Shown: positions 23,848 through 29,162 of the stretch, piece by piece
Position numbering within the stretch: the stretch's first letter is position 1
Layout: the number at the start of each line of letters is the position of its first letter
Source: a virus
Strand: one strand, 5' to 3'
Virus record (IMG/VR): IMGVR_UViG_3300028557_001360
Location: 1 to 29,162 of that record
Length of the DNA stretch: 29,162 nt
The notes under the pieces: model-generated
What the model was told of the DNA's origin: nothing
The model's input: only the letters and a program-made list of their open reading frames with translations
Databases searched by the model: none
Translations under genes and position numbers: made by a program

Positions 23848-24558
23848 TTAACCTCCAAAATAATGGACTAATTCATCTTTATAAAATCTTATAGTATGAA
23901 TAGTGGTTTGTAAGTTCTGATCGCACTTTTCAATAAGATATTGCATTTCTTTATATGCTTCTTCTTGTGCATAACCAGTGCCTTGGGGGTGCTGAACTGT
24001 ATAATTATAATCTCTTATAACCAATCTTTTTTGTAAAAAAGAATTGGCACATAATAAAAGATCGAGGCCCCAACCATATTTTAAATGAGTTAATTGTGGC
24101 ACAGCATTTTTCAAAATACTTAATACATCTTTATGTATCATCCATACTGTACAGTCTGGATTTGATACAACTTTTAAATTCTCGTATTGTTTGAATTGTA
24201 TTGTATTTACATCTGCATTATTTGCGCTGTACCAAGTATAGTCTACGTTGGGCGCATAAATACCCCATCCAAATTCATCAAAATATTTTATTCCATCTTT
24301 TACTAAATCCTGCCACTTATCAAAAGTAATATCACCTTGAATATGAAAAAATATATCTCCATCAAATAATTCAATTGCTTTTAAAAATTGATGAGCAAAG
24401 TAAGATTCTTCACCTATATTTACCCATTCGTCTTTTTTATTATTATCATCGCTATTTATGACAGTTACCTTATCAAAAATATTCTTTAAATCAGATTCAA
24501 TTTTACAAGTTTTTTCATATTGGCCTCGCCAATTAAATATAAAAGGTTGTATGTTCAT
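23848..24558 (-). CDS. Putative GT-A glycosyltransferase
   Basis: 236 residues. DGDIFFHIQGDITFDKWQDL around residues 65-84 is the acidic strand expected in a GT-A fold. VVSNPDCTVWMIHKDVL and LKYGWGLDLLLC follow, like the acceptor/catalytic region of GT2-type enzymes. No membrane segment. The ATG at 24558 has GGAG six bases upstream, better than an in-frame TTG at 24570. The stop is one base before the next gene. It lies in a run of transferases around the nucleotide-sugar genes, so it probably adds one residue of a small glycan; sugar and acceptor are unknown. Confidence 0.7.
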   Translation of the reverse strand: MNIQPFIFNWRGQYEKTCKIESDLKNIFDKVTVINSDDNNKKDEWVNIGEESYFAHQFLKAIELFDGDIFFHIQGDITFDKWQDLVKDGIKYFDEFGWGIYAPNVDYTWYSANNADVNTIQFKQYENLKVVSNPDCTVWMIHKDVLSILKNAVPQLTHLKYGWGLDLLLCANSFLQKRLVIRDYNYTVQHPQGTGYAQEEAYKEMQYLIEKCDQNLQTTIHTIRFYKDELVHYFGG

Positions 24559-24560
24559 GT

Positions 24561-25256
24561 TTATCTCCAAGGCACTTGTAAGTTATAGGGATTTCCATAT
24601 TGAACAGAGCTTTCATTTCCAATAACTTGCGAGCCTTGAATTGCGATTGGGGGCTCAAGCCAAAATACTGCAACTTTATTATTTCTTACTGCATTTGTAA
24701 ATTCTTCATCAATAGGTAATTTAATTTGCTTCAAGTTCTCATGAAAATGTTTTATAGCTGTTCGATTGAATATTAGACTATCAGCGCATCTAAATTGATC
24801 AACTGGGGATAATATAACTTGCTGACCATCTGACTGCAATCTAAGCCCCATACCACAACCAATAGAAATGCAATTAAAGTCAACGTCTTGGACTGTCCTC
24901 ATAATTTCATTCATAATTAAAATAAAATTAGGGTGAAGAATTACATCACTTTCTAAAATTAAAATTTTATCATAGCTCTTATTATATGCATCTTCAAATA
25001 CCTTTAAAAAATTTATTGCAATAGAAGCTTCTGAATTTCTAATTGGGTAGCCAGTTCTCCATGGATATAATGATTCTAATGTCCCATCTCTTACTACGTA
25101 TTGATTTACTTCATCTTCTGATAGCTCAGTGCCCCATTTATAAAACTCAATGCTGCCTTTTATACTATTAGTTGATAGCCAATTAGCCCAATTATCGTAT
25201 CGTTCTTTTTCAAATTTTTCAGAACAAATTATATAAACCCAATCTAGATTAATCAT
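24561..25256 (-). CDS. GT25-like glycosyltransferase
   Basis: 231 residues. WVYIICSEKFEKERYDNWAN at the start, then ASIAINFLKVFEDAYN and KILILESDVILHPNF (acidic E-S-D for the metal) with a later DSLIFNRTAIKHF and LPIDEEFTNAVR: the arrangement of LPS-type beta-galactosyl/glucosyl GT25 enzymes. No transmembrane segment. The start overlaps the stop of the cytidylyltransferase-like gene (ATGA). Donor unknown; GT25 members generally use UDP-sugars. Confidence 0.72.
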   Translation of the reverse strand: MINLDWVYIICSEKFEKERYDNWANWLSTNSIKGSIEFYKWGTELSEDEVNQYVVRDGTLESLYPWRTGYPIRNSEASIAINFLKVFEDAYNKSYDKILILESDVILHPNFILIMNEIMRTVQDVDFNCISIGCGMGLRLQSDGQQVILSPVDQFRCADSLIFNRTAIKHFHENLKQIKLPIDEEFTNAVRNNKVAVFWLEPPIAIQGSQVIGNESSVQYGNPYNLQVPWR

Positions 25257-25684
25257 TTAGCACTCCATTTCTCCAGAATCCAACTTGAACTATTCTTCTT
25301 GTAGTCTCCACCAACTGCAAACTTAAAAGTTAAATTATCGTCTTTTATTGACATTTCTGGTATATTATCTTTTGTTCGATCGCCACCATTGGCGAATATA
25401 ATGTGCTTAGTTGTAAATAGTTTTCTTACCTTTATAATAGCATCTTTTGCTGAATTATCTGTATCGTCAAAATGTAAAACCAAATCAACCATTCTTAAAT
25501 TAGAAATAACAGATTCTCGCTCATCCCAAGTTAAAAAAGGCTTACCCTTTTTTCGTGTAAGCCATTCATCACTATTTATTCCAACTACTAAAAAGTCTCC
25601 CAATGCTTTTGCCGCATTGAAATAAGCTATATGTCCCGAATGAATAGGGTCAAAACCACCTGTTACAAGAACTATTGTTTTCAT
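25253..25684 (-). CDS. Nucleotidyltransferase of the HIGH family (heptose-1-P adenylyl- or glycerol-3-P cytidylyl-type)
   Basis: 143 residues. TGGFDPIHSGHIAYF holds the HxGH motif (H15-S-G-H18) and WDERESVISNL the second, RTKDNIPEMS resembling the C-terminal active-site segment (RTxxIS). Such enzymes activate sugar phosphates or glycerol phosphate by transferring AMP or CMP. NGGDRTKDNIPE looks nearest to the adenylyltransferase half of HldE-like proteins, but substrate cannot be fixed from sequence. It is not RfbF (glucose-1-phosphate cytidylyltransferase has a different fold and about 255 residues), so it would not supply CDP-glucose for the RfbH step. Overlaps both neighbours by four bases. 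Confidence 0.8.
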   Translation of the reverse strand: MKTIVLVTGGFDPIHSGHIAYFNAAKALGDFLVVGINSDEWLTRKKGKPFLTWDERESVISNLRMVDLVLHFDDTDNSAKDAIIKVRKLFTTKHIIFANGGDRTKDNIPEMSIKDDNLTFKFAVGGDYKKNSSSWILEKWSAK

Positions 25685-25971
25685 TTTGCGTATACCTCAT
25701 TCAGTTTATTACAATAGTTTTGGGCCGACTCTTCATTTAAAAACTCTAGGCGGAGTCCTGCTTGCCCACGAAAAACTTTATCAATATCACATATATAAGT
25801 TTCTCTATTAACTTTAACTTGCTGAGGATAAGCTGTATCAACGAACGCAATCCAATCGAGAGCTTTATTAATTCCTAATAAGTGGGCTTGTAATGTCCAA
25901 TCTTCTTTAAATCTATAATTTTTATTATAGACAATATAAGTTTTATTTTTTAGTTTTTCTATTTGAAACAC
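25681..25971 (-). CDS. Small protein of unknown function
   Basis: 96 residues, not recognised. It starts at GTG, with no in-frame ATG, overlapping the end of the 69-aa gene by 29 bases; the ribosome site (AAGGTGG, 12 bases upstream) is far. Mixed alpha/beta composition with many aromatic and charged residues (TYIVYNKNYRFKEDWTLQ; DKVFRGQAGLRLEFL). Its stop overlaps the start of the nucleotidyltransferase (ATGA). Function not guessed. Confidence 0.6.
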   Translation of the reverse strand: MFQIEKLKNKTYIVYNKNYRFKEDWTLQAHLLGINKALDWIAFVDTAYPQQVKVNRETYICDIDKVFRGQAGLRLEFLNEESAQNYCNKLNEVYAK

Positions 25972-26152
25972 GAGTTCGACGCACCACCTTGGGCAGATTG
26001 TTGAATAGTTGTGATTTAGGGTCTGAAATTTTTGGGGCTTTATTAAGTAGCATATCTTGAAATAGGGGTGTTTGTGAAATTCTTTGTAGTTGTGTATCGT
26101 AGACTTTCATTTCTTCTTCAGCCTTACTCCAGCGCTCTAGCAGTGTTTCCAT
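25943..26152 (-). CDS. Small charged protein of unknown function
   Basis: 69 residues, not recognised. The N-terminal half is helical and acidic (ETLLERWSKAEEEMKVYDTQ); the C-terminus is strongly basic (VVRRTRVSNRKTKK), as in small nucleic-acid-binding or assembly proteins. The ATG overlaps the previous gene by 29 bases and has GGAG nine bases upstream. Confidence 0.6.
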   Translation of the reverse strand: METLLERWSKAEEEMKVYDTQLQRISQTPLFQDMLLNKAPKISDPKSQLFNNLPKVVRRTRVSNRKTKK

Positions 26153-26549
26153 CTAATTCAGCTCCATCAAAAAAATTATCTGGCAATGATTTCCATTCTG
26201 TGCGTTTTTGTGGATTTCTAAGTTTTTGATGTAGATCAGCCTTGTCCTGAATAAATTGTCCAATAGCCTCATCTAATTCTTTAGCTCGCTCAAAATCTGA
26301 TTCATATAGGCTTTTATAATATTCAGCCCTAGCTAGCAATCGCTTATATTCTTTTCGCTTAAGCCTTGCACGCTTTTGTAAAAAATCTTTTTGTGCACGC
26401 ATCTCAGCGATTCCTAAGCCTGTGTATTCGCTTCCATAATCTTGGTCATCTGGATGTAGTCGCGCAACACCCCACGCTGTAATGCCTTTTTTATTTAGAA
26501 CTACTCGTGCAACACCCATATCTTTATCATAATAGAATCTACGCCTCAT
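26124..26549 (-). CDS. Coiled-coil phage protein of unknown function
   Basis: 141 residues. A basic N-terminus (MRRRFYYDKDMGVARVVLNK) is followed by a long charged helix from about residue 60 (MRAQKDFLQKRARLKRKEYK, then RLLARAEYYKSLYESDFERA) with coiled-coil character. It overlaps the stop of the zinc-finger gene (ATGA) and has GGGAGG ten bases upstream, which decides against a TTG start at 26567. Second gene of the unit after the 26.77 kb promoter. Confidence 0.68.
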   Translation of the reverse strand: MRRRFYYDKDMGVARVVLNKKGITAWGVARLHPDDQDYGSEYTGLGIAEMRAQKDFLQKRARLKRKEYKRLLARAEYYKSLYESDFERAKELDEAIGQFIQDKADLHQKLRNPQKRTEWKSLPDNFFDGAELDGNTARALE

Positions 26550-26728
26550 ACGCTTTTTGCCTCCCAATCAAATTCCCTCTTTTCGATATGATTTATTTCA
26601 TCTCGACATTTAATACAATAAATCTTCTTTAAATGATTTCGTTCGCGTTGCTGAGAAGCTTTACGTGGAAGAAATGTTTCATTACTACATACTGTGCATA
26701 AAAATTTGGAAATGGTAAAGTTTCTCAT
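26546..26728 (-). CDS. Small zinc-finger phage protein
   Basis: 60 residues with FLCTVC near residue 11-16 and LKKIYCIKCRDEINHIE near 35-51: two CxxC pairs, and a conserved NH, the pattern of a very common small protein in Firmicutes phages whose function is not known. The ATG at 26728 has AAGGTG six bases upstream and is chosen over a GTG nine bases before. It is the first gene after the consensus promoter at 26759-26787. Confidence 0.75.
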   Translation of the reverse strand: MRNFTISKFLCTVCSNETFLPRKASQQRERNHLKKIYCIKCRDEINHIEKREFDWEAKSV

Positions 26729-26758
26729 ACATATCACCTTTTTCTTTTATATAATATA

Positions 26759-26787
26759 ATTATACCATAATTTAGGGCATCTGTCAA
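26759..26787 (-). promoter_or_regulatory. Consensus extended -10 promoter for the small-gene/glycosylation unit
   Basis: TTGACA (26787-26782), 17 bases ending in TGG, TATAAT (26764-26759) on the minus strand. It follows directly on the U-tract of a terminator, so it starts a new transcript. Confidence 0.92.
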
Positions 26788-26788
26788 G

Positions 26789-26818
26789 AAAAAAATAAAG
26801 CCCCTATTAAGGGGCTTT
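26789..26818 (-). terminator. Rho-independent terminator closing the lysis block
   Basis: AAAGCCCC, loop TTAATA, GGGGCTTT, then ATTTTTTT on the minus strand: an eight-pair perfect stem with a strong U-tract. The loop contains the stop codon of the 67-aa holin-like gene. Confidence 0.95.
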
Positions 26819-27010
26819 ATCGTCTTGAAATCCATGGTTTTCTGTATCTGGATTATTAACAATTCCTAGTAAAATTAAAATACCTAAAATTGAATTTACA
26901 TAAGAGTTCCAATCTTCTGGTAAAATATTTACACCAGAATTCTGAAGAATCATAAATACGAGTGCGGCTAGAGATGTCCAAAGGCCATAATTTTTTAGGC
27001 GATTTTGCAT
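26807..27010 (-). CDS. Small holin-like membrane protein (phi-LC3-like)
   Basis: 67 residues with two hydrophobic segments: LWTSLAALVFMILQNSGVNI (10-29) and YVNSILGILILLGIVNN (37-53), separated by a short polar loop. The VNSILGILILLGIVNNPDT segment resembles the phi-LC3 holin family. A polar C-terminus (ENHGFQDDKAP) follows. Located right after the lysin and just before the terminator, so it is likely a second holin, antiholin or lysis regulator. The ATG follows the lysin stop by five bases. Confidence 0.75.
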   Translation of the reverse strand: MQNRLKNYGLWTSLAALVFMILQNSGVNILPEDWNSYVNSILGILILLGIVNNPDTENHGFQDDKAP

Positions 27011-27015
27011 ATAAA

Positions 27016-28161
27016 TTATTTCCTCCTACTCAAAATGATTCCTAGAGTTCCCATATCAACTGGGTCTGTTGCTTTCCAATCAGCAGAAATACCGTAGTTT
27101 TTTTGCAAGAATTCTAACCCATCTTGGCGCCAATCTTTTTTCTTGGCTGCTTCTTCTGCCTCAACTTCGGCCCAATATTTGTCCAAGTATTTAAGAGGGT
27201 CTACATGAAATTTCCAGCCAAAACTAGGACTTGACTTCGACCGTATTTCATAATGAAGATGGGACCCAGCAGATTGGCCTGTATTGCCCTGATAGCCTAG
27301 CAATGTACCCTTATCTACTTTTTGATCTAGGCGAGCAACAATACTATCTAAGTGAGCATAAATATGAACATGTTTGTTCTTGTCAAGGACGCACACAGTA
27401 TTGCCAAATCCGCCTAAGCCAGTGCCTGTTTGTGCAAACGCTGCAAAAAGCACGTCACCAGGAGCTGTTGCATATACTTCACCTTTATGTTGTTTTACAA
27501 GATCTATTCCTGTATGAAAATGCTTTTTCCCTGTAATAGGATGAACGCGCTCAGCAAAAGGCGATGTGAGTCTATCATATGTTTCAAAATGTTTTATTGT
27601 CATGGGTAGTCCTTTCCGCACTATTAGTGCTGATGAAGTAGGGCGTTCCCATCCACTTGTTGGGCTGACAGATCCGCCCCCATCTAGGTTCAGAATATCT
27701 ATACAATCTGACATTCTATTAGCTAGCTCTGTGAGTGTTATATTATCGTGTGTTGTATATAAGCGAATAGTTCCATCAGGAAGCACTCCTATAGCAGAAC
27801 GTTTTGTGGCTCTCAATATATCAGGCGCTGTGTTTTCTGCCTTTGAATTTATAAATACTTTTCCATCTTTCTTAATCCCAGGTGTCGAAAGAAATGCTAG
27901 CTTATAATCTGTCCCCTGAATTTGACCCACATAGGGTCTACCTTCAAAAGGAATGATAAAGGCTGACCATGGAAGTTCTTTATAATACTTCTGGTAATAT
28001 TTACCATCCTTTATAACATGACCTATAGGCCAATACTTATTAGCTTTGTCTAAGCCAGCAAAAAGACAATTCTGATAATATATAGCATCATCTGGTTTTA
28101 TTTGAGAAGGTGCTTTACCTACCTCGATTAGTAGGTCTAAATCTTCTGGTCTAAGATACAT
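27016..28161 (-). CDS. Lysin: phosphodiester-glycosidase domain plus M23 peptidase
   Basis: 381 residues, the cell-wall-degrading enzyme of the lysis block. Residues about 55-185 resemble the NAGPA (phosphodiester alpha-GlcNAcase) domain: SAIGVLPDGTIRLYTTHDNI and LNLDGGGS (157-164). Residues about 195-325 are an M23 (lysostaphin-type) peptidase with HTGID (H216, D220), HIYAHLD (H270) and HLHYE (H301, H303) zinc/catalytic positions. A helical linker (WAEVEAEEAAKKKDW) leads to a C-terminal segment ending DWKATDPVDMGTLGIILSR, possibly wall-binding. It has no signal peptide, so export depends on the holin. It starts within the xkdX-like gene end. An alternative is a virion-associated tail lysin, but the neighbouring holins favour endolysin. 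Confidence 0.85.
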   Translation of the reverse strand: MYLRPEDLDLLIEVGKAPSQIKPDDAIYYQNCLFAGLDKANKYWPIGHVIKDGKYYQKYYKELPWSAFIIPFEGRPYVGQIQGTDYKLAFLSTPGIKKDGKVFINSKAENTAPDILRATKRSAIGVLPDGTIRLYTTHDNITLTELANRMSDCIDILNLDGGGSVSPTSGWERPTSSALIVRKGLPMTIKHFETYDRLTSPFAERVHPITGKKHFHTGIDLVKQHKGEVYATAPGDVLFAAFAQTGTGLGGFGNTVCVLDKNKHVHIYAHLDSIVARLDQKVDKGTLLGYQGNTGQSAGSHLHYEIRSKSSPSFGWKFHVDPLKYLDKYWAEVEAEEAAKKKDWRQDGLEFLQKNYGISADWKATDPVDMGTLGIILSRRK

Positions 28162-28285
28162 AAGCTTCGCCTGTTATCTCTTGATACTGGGACGCAGTAA
28201 TTACGCCTTTCTCAACGGCCTTGCCAACCATTATTTTGTTCCATAGTTTTCTATCATAGTTTCTTTTAATCATTTCAAAATCCAT
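28151..28285 (-). CDS. xkdX: XkdX-family small phage protein
   Basis: 44 residues: MDFEMIKRNYDRKLWNKIM, then VGKAVEKGVITASQYQEITG and EAYVS. This is the pattern of the PBSX XkdX family (small proteins next to tail-fibre and lysis genes; function unknown). GGAGG lies six bases before the ATG, and the stop lies inside the lysin start. It fills what would otherwise be a gap between 28162 and 28295. Confidence 0.85.
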   Translation of the reverse strand: MDFEMIKRNYDRKLWNKIMVGKAVEKGVITASQYQEITGEAYVS

Positions 28286-28295
28286 ATAAATCCTC

Positions 28296-28631
28296 CTATA
28301 ACATCATCATAGATTGAAACTCTAGAGATGCCGCAATTCTTTCTTCAGCACTTGGTTCAGGGGCTGGGGGATTTTCTTCAAAATAAGAAATAGCATCAAG
28401 TACTTCTTGATCTGTCATACCATCTGTAATTGGTGCACCTAATCTTTTATACATATCTTTTGTCTGATAAAATTCCATAAATACACCTAATGAGATTGGG
28501 GCGTCACATATGATATATTTCATATTATTCATAGCTGCTGCAGGATACTTTGCTTTTACCTGTTCTGCTGTAAGAACTTCACCAATGGGAGTTATTAGAG
28601 TATCTGTTCCATTCCAAATTTTATACTTCAC
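28296..28631 (-). CDS. Small phage protein (tail-fibre/lysis junction family)
   Basis: 111 residues: MKYKIWNGTDTLITPIGEVL at the start, a middle MYKRLGAPITDGMTDQEVLD, and a C-terminal PAPEPSAEERIAASLEFQSM. I recognise this as a type found just before XkdX-like proteins and holin/lysin genes in Firmicutes prophages; its function is unknown. No catalytic motif. It follows the holin by one base and precedes the XkdX-like gene by ten. Confidence 0.75.
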   Translation of the reverse strand: MKYKIWNGTDTLITPIGEVLTAEQVKAKYPAAAMNNMKYIICDAPISLGVFMEFYQTKDMYKRLGAPITDGMTDQEVLDAISYFEENPPAPEPSAEERIAASLEFQSMMML

Positions 28632-28632
28632 C

Positions 28633-29028
28633 TTATTCTCCTTTCTGCTTCAAAACATGTATTATTCTTTTTAATTGCGGTGGAAGTGGTAAACCCATTC
28701 TTCCATAATTTTCTACTATACTTATTAATTCATTACATATAAAGAAATAGATAGAGCCATATAAAATTACACTCGTTCCAAGCACTAAGTCTAGCTGATG
28801 TGACAATGCAACTACTGCAACAATAGCAAATTTTTTAATTAATCCCTTAAACCCTATTGAAGAAGATAGGCCCTGTCCACTGATGACAGCCGCACCCAGC
28901 CCCGACATATAATCGAGCACAATCACAAAGAAGAAGAGGCCAAGCAACGGAGTCCACCCCCCAAAAAAGTATGACACAAGTGCACCTATTACGGCTGCAG
29001 CTCCGTTTAGTATATTCTGTTTCATCAT
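28633..29028 (-). CDS. Holin (phage_holin_4 / Cp-1 type)
   Basis: 131 residues; forms membrane lesions that release the lysin. Hydrophobic segments at about 8-40 (AAAVIGALVSYFFGGWTPLL then GLFFFVIVLDY), 65-90 and 86-105. Family signatures are DYMSGLGAAV, LSSSIGFKGLIKKFAIVAVV, FFICNELISIVENYGRMGLP and LPPQLKRIIHVL. ATG codons at 29028 and 29025 follow GGGGGG; the second has the better spacing, so the first Met may be absent. First gene of the visible lysis block. Confidence 0.9.
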   Translation of the reverse strand: MMKQNILNGAAAVIGALVSYFFGGWTPLLGLFFFVIVLDYMSGLGAAVISGQGLSSSIGFKGLIKKFAIVAVVALSHQLDLVLGTSVILYGSIYFFICNELISIVENYGRMGLPLPPQLKRIIHVLKQKGE

Positions 29029-29045
29029 AACCCCCCATTATATAA

Positions 29046-29075
29046 AGTCCTCTTTTCTAAATGAAAATAAGGACT
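29046..29075 (-). repeat. Inverted repeat upstream of the holin, possible terminator of an upstream gene
   Basis: AGTCCT and TTTTC arms pair with GAAAA and AGGACT across a five-base loop with small bulges. Only TTTATA follows on the minus strand, so termination is uncertain. The remaining right-hand bases (29076-29162) hold no supportable gene. Confidence 0.4.
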
Positions 29076-29162
29076 CTTAATTTGGGGAAAAATGATATGA
29101 AGATTTTAAAAAATAACTTTGGGGTAAATTAAATTGTATATATGTGCAAAATACTGCCGTCT

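Noticed and set aside
25253-25684. Nucleotidyltransferase as RfbF (glucose-1-phosphate cytidylyltransferase)
   Set aside because: HxGH-type small fold of 143 residues differs from the roughly 255-residue RfbF family.
28847-29038. A 63-residue minus-strand frame overlapping the holin
   Set aside because: It is out of frame with the holin, Cys-rich by chance, with no family resemblance.
29129-29161. Possible last ten codons (ending HIYTI) of an upstream gene at the right edge
   Set aside because: Too short to support; another frame is also open to the edge.

Overview
The window is a stretch of a tailed-phage genome (or an uncultured phage contig), very AT-rich, with every supported gene on the minus strand, so transcription runs from high to low coordinates. 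The likely host is a low-GC Gram-positive (Firmicutes-like) bacterium. Evidence for this is the strong AGGAGG-type ribosome binding sites, several GTG/TTG starts, consensus sigma-A promoters (TTGACA, 17-base spacer, TATAAT), an XkdX-family protein, a Cp-1/phi29-type holin, a phi-LC3-like holin and an M23 peptidase lysin. No integrase, tRNA, CRISPR array or insertion sequence was seen.

Region 26.8-29.16 kb (first transcribed) is the lysis block: holin, a small phage protein, an XkdX-like protein (44 aa), a two-domain lysin (phosphodiester glycosidase plus M23 peptidase) and a second small holin-like protein, closed by a Rho-independent terminator. A consensus promoter then starts the next unit. 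That unit has four small phage proteins, then a long translationally coupled cluster (17.2-25.7 kb) of sugar genes. These are a nucleotidyltransferase, several glycosyltransferases including a GT10 alpha-1,3-fucosyltransferase, an RfbH-type sugar 3-dehydrase, a minimal two-subunit thiamine-diphosphate enzyme, an SDR reductase and an RmlB-type 4,6-dehydratase. Another consensus promoter drives gmd and fcl (GDP-L-fucose synthesis), followed by a monomeric B12-dependent ribonucleotide reductase. The window therefore appears to encode fucose synthesis and transfer, and possibly a branched 3,6-dideoxy sugar.

Region 10.8-12.8 kb holds a modular phage protein and an isolated glycosyltransferase, each set off by terminators. 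A third promoter at 10.76-10.79 kb starts the replication/recombination block: a small DUF5659-like protein, an SSB-like OB-fold protein, an N6-adenine methyltransferase, and a RecA-like Sak4/AAA_24 ATPase whose P-loop is split by a roughly 293-nt group I intron without an internal ORF. After a terminator come a zinc-ribbon protein, DnaB helicase, primase, RecJ, a virion-type protein and an S-adenosylmethionine decarboxylase-family gene. A last consensus promoter drives a DnaE-type DNA polymerase running off the left edge.

The most interesting items are the P-loop group I intron with its conflicting 5' splice site, the RfbH plus truncated E1-alpha/beta pair as a putative branched-sugar pathway, the self-contained fucosylation module, the glycosidase-peptidase lysin, and the phage SpeD homolog whose substrate should not be assumed.
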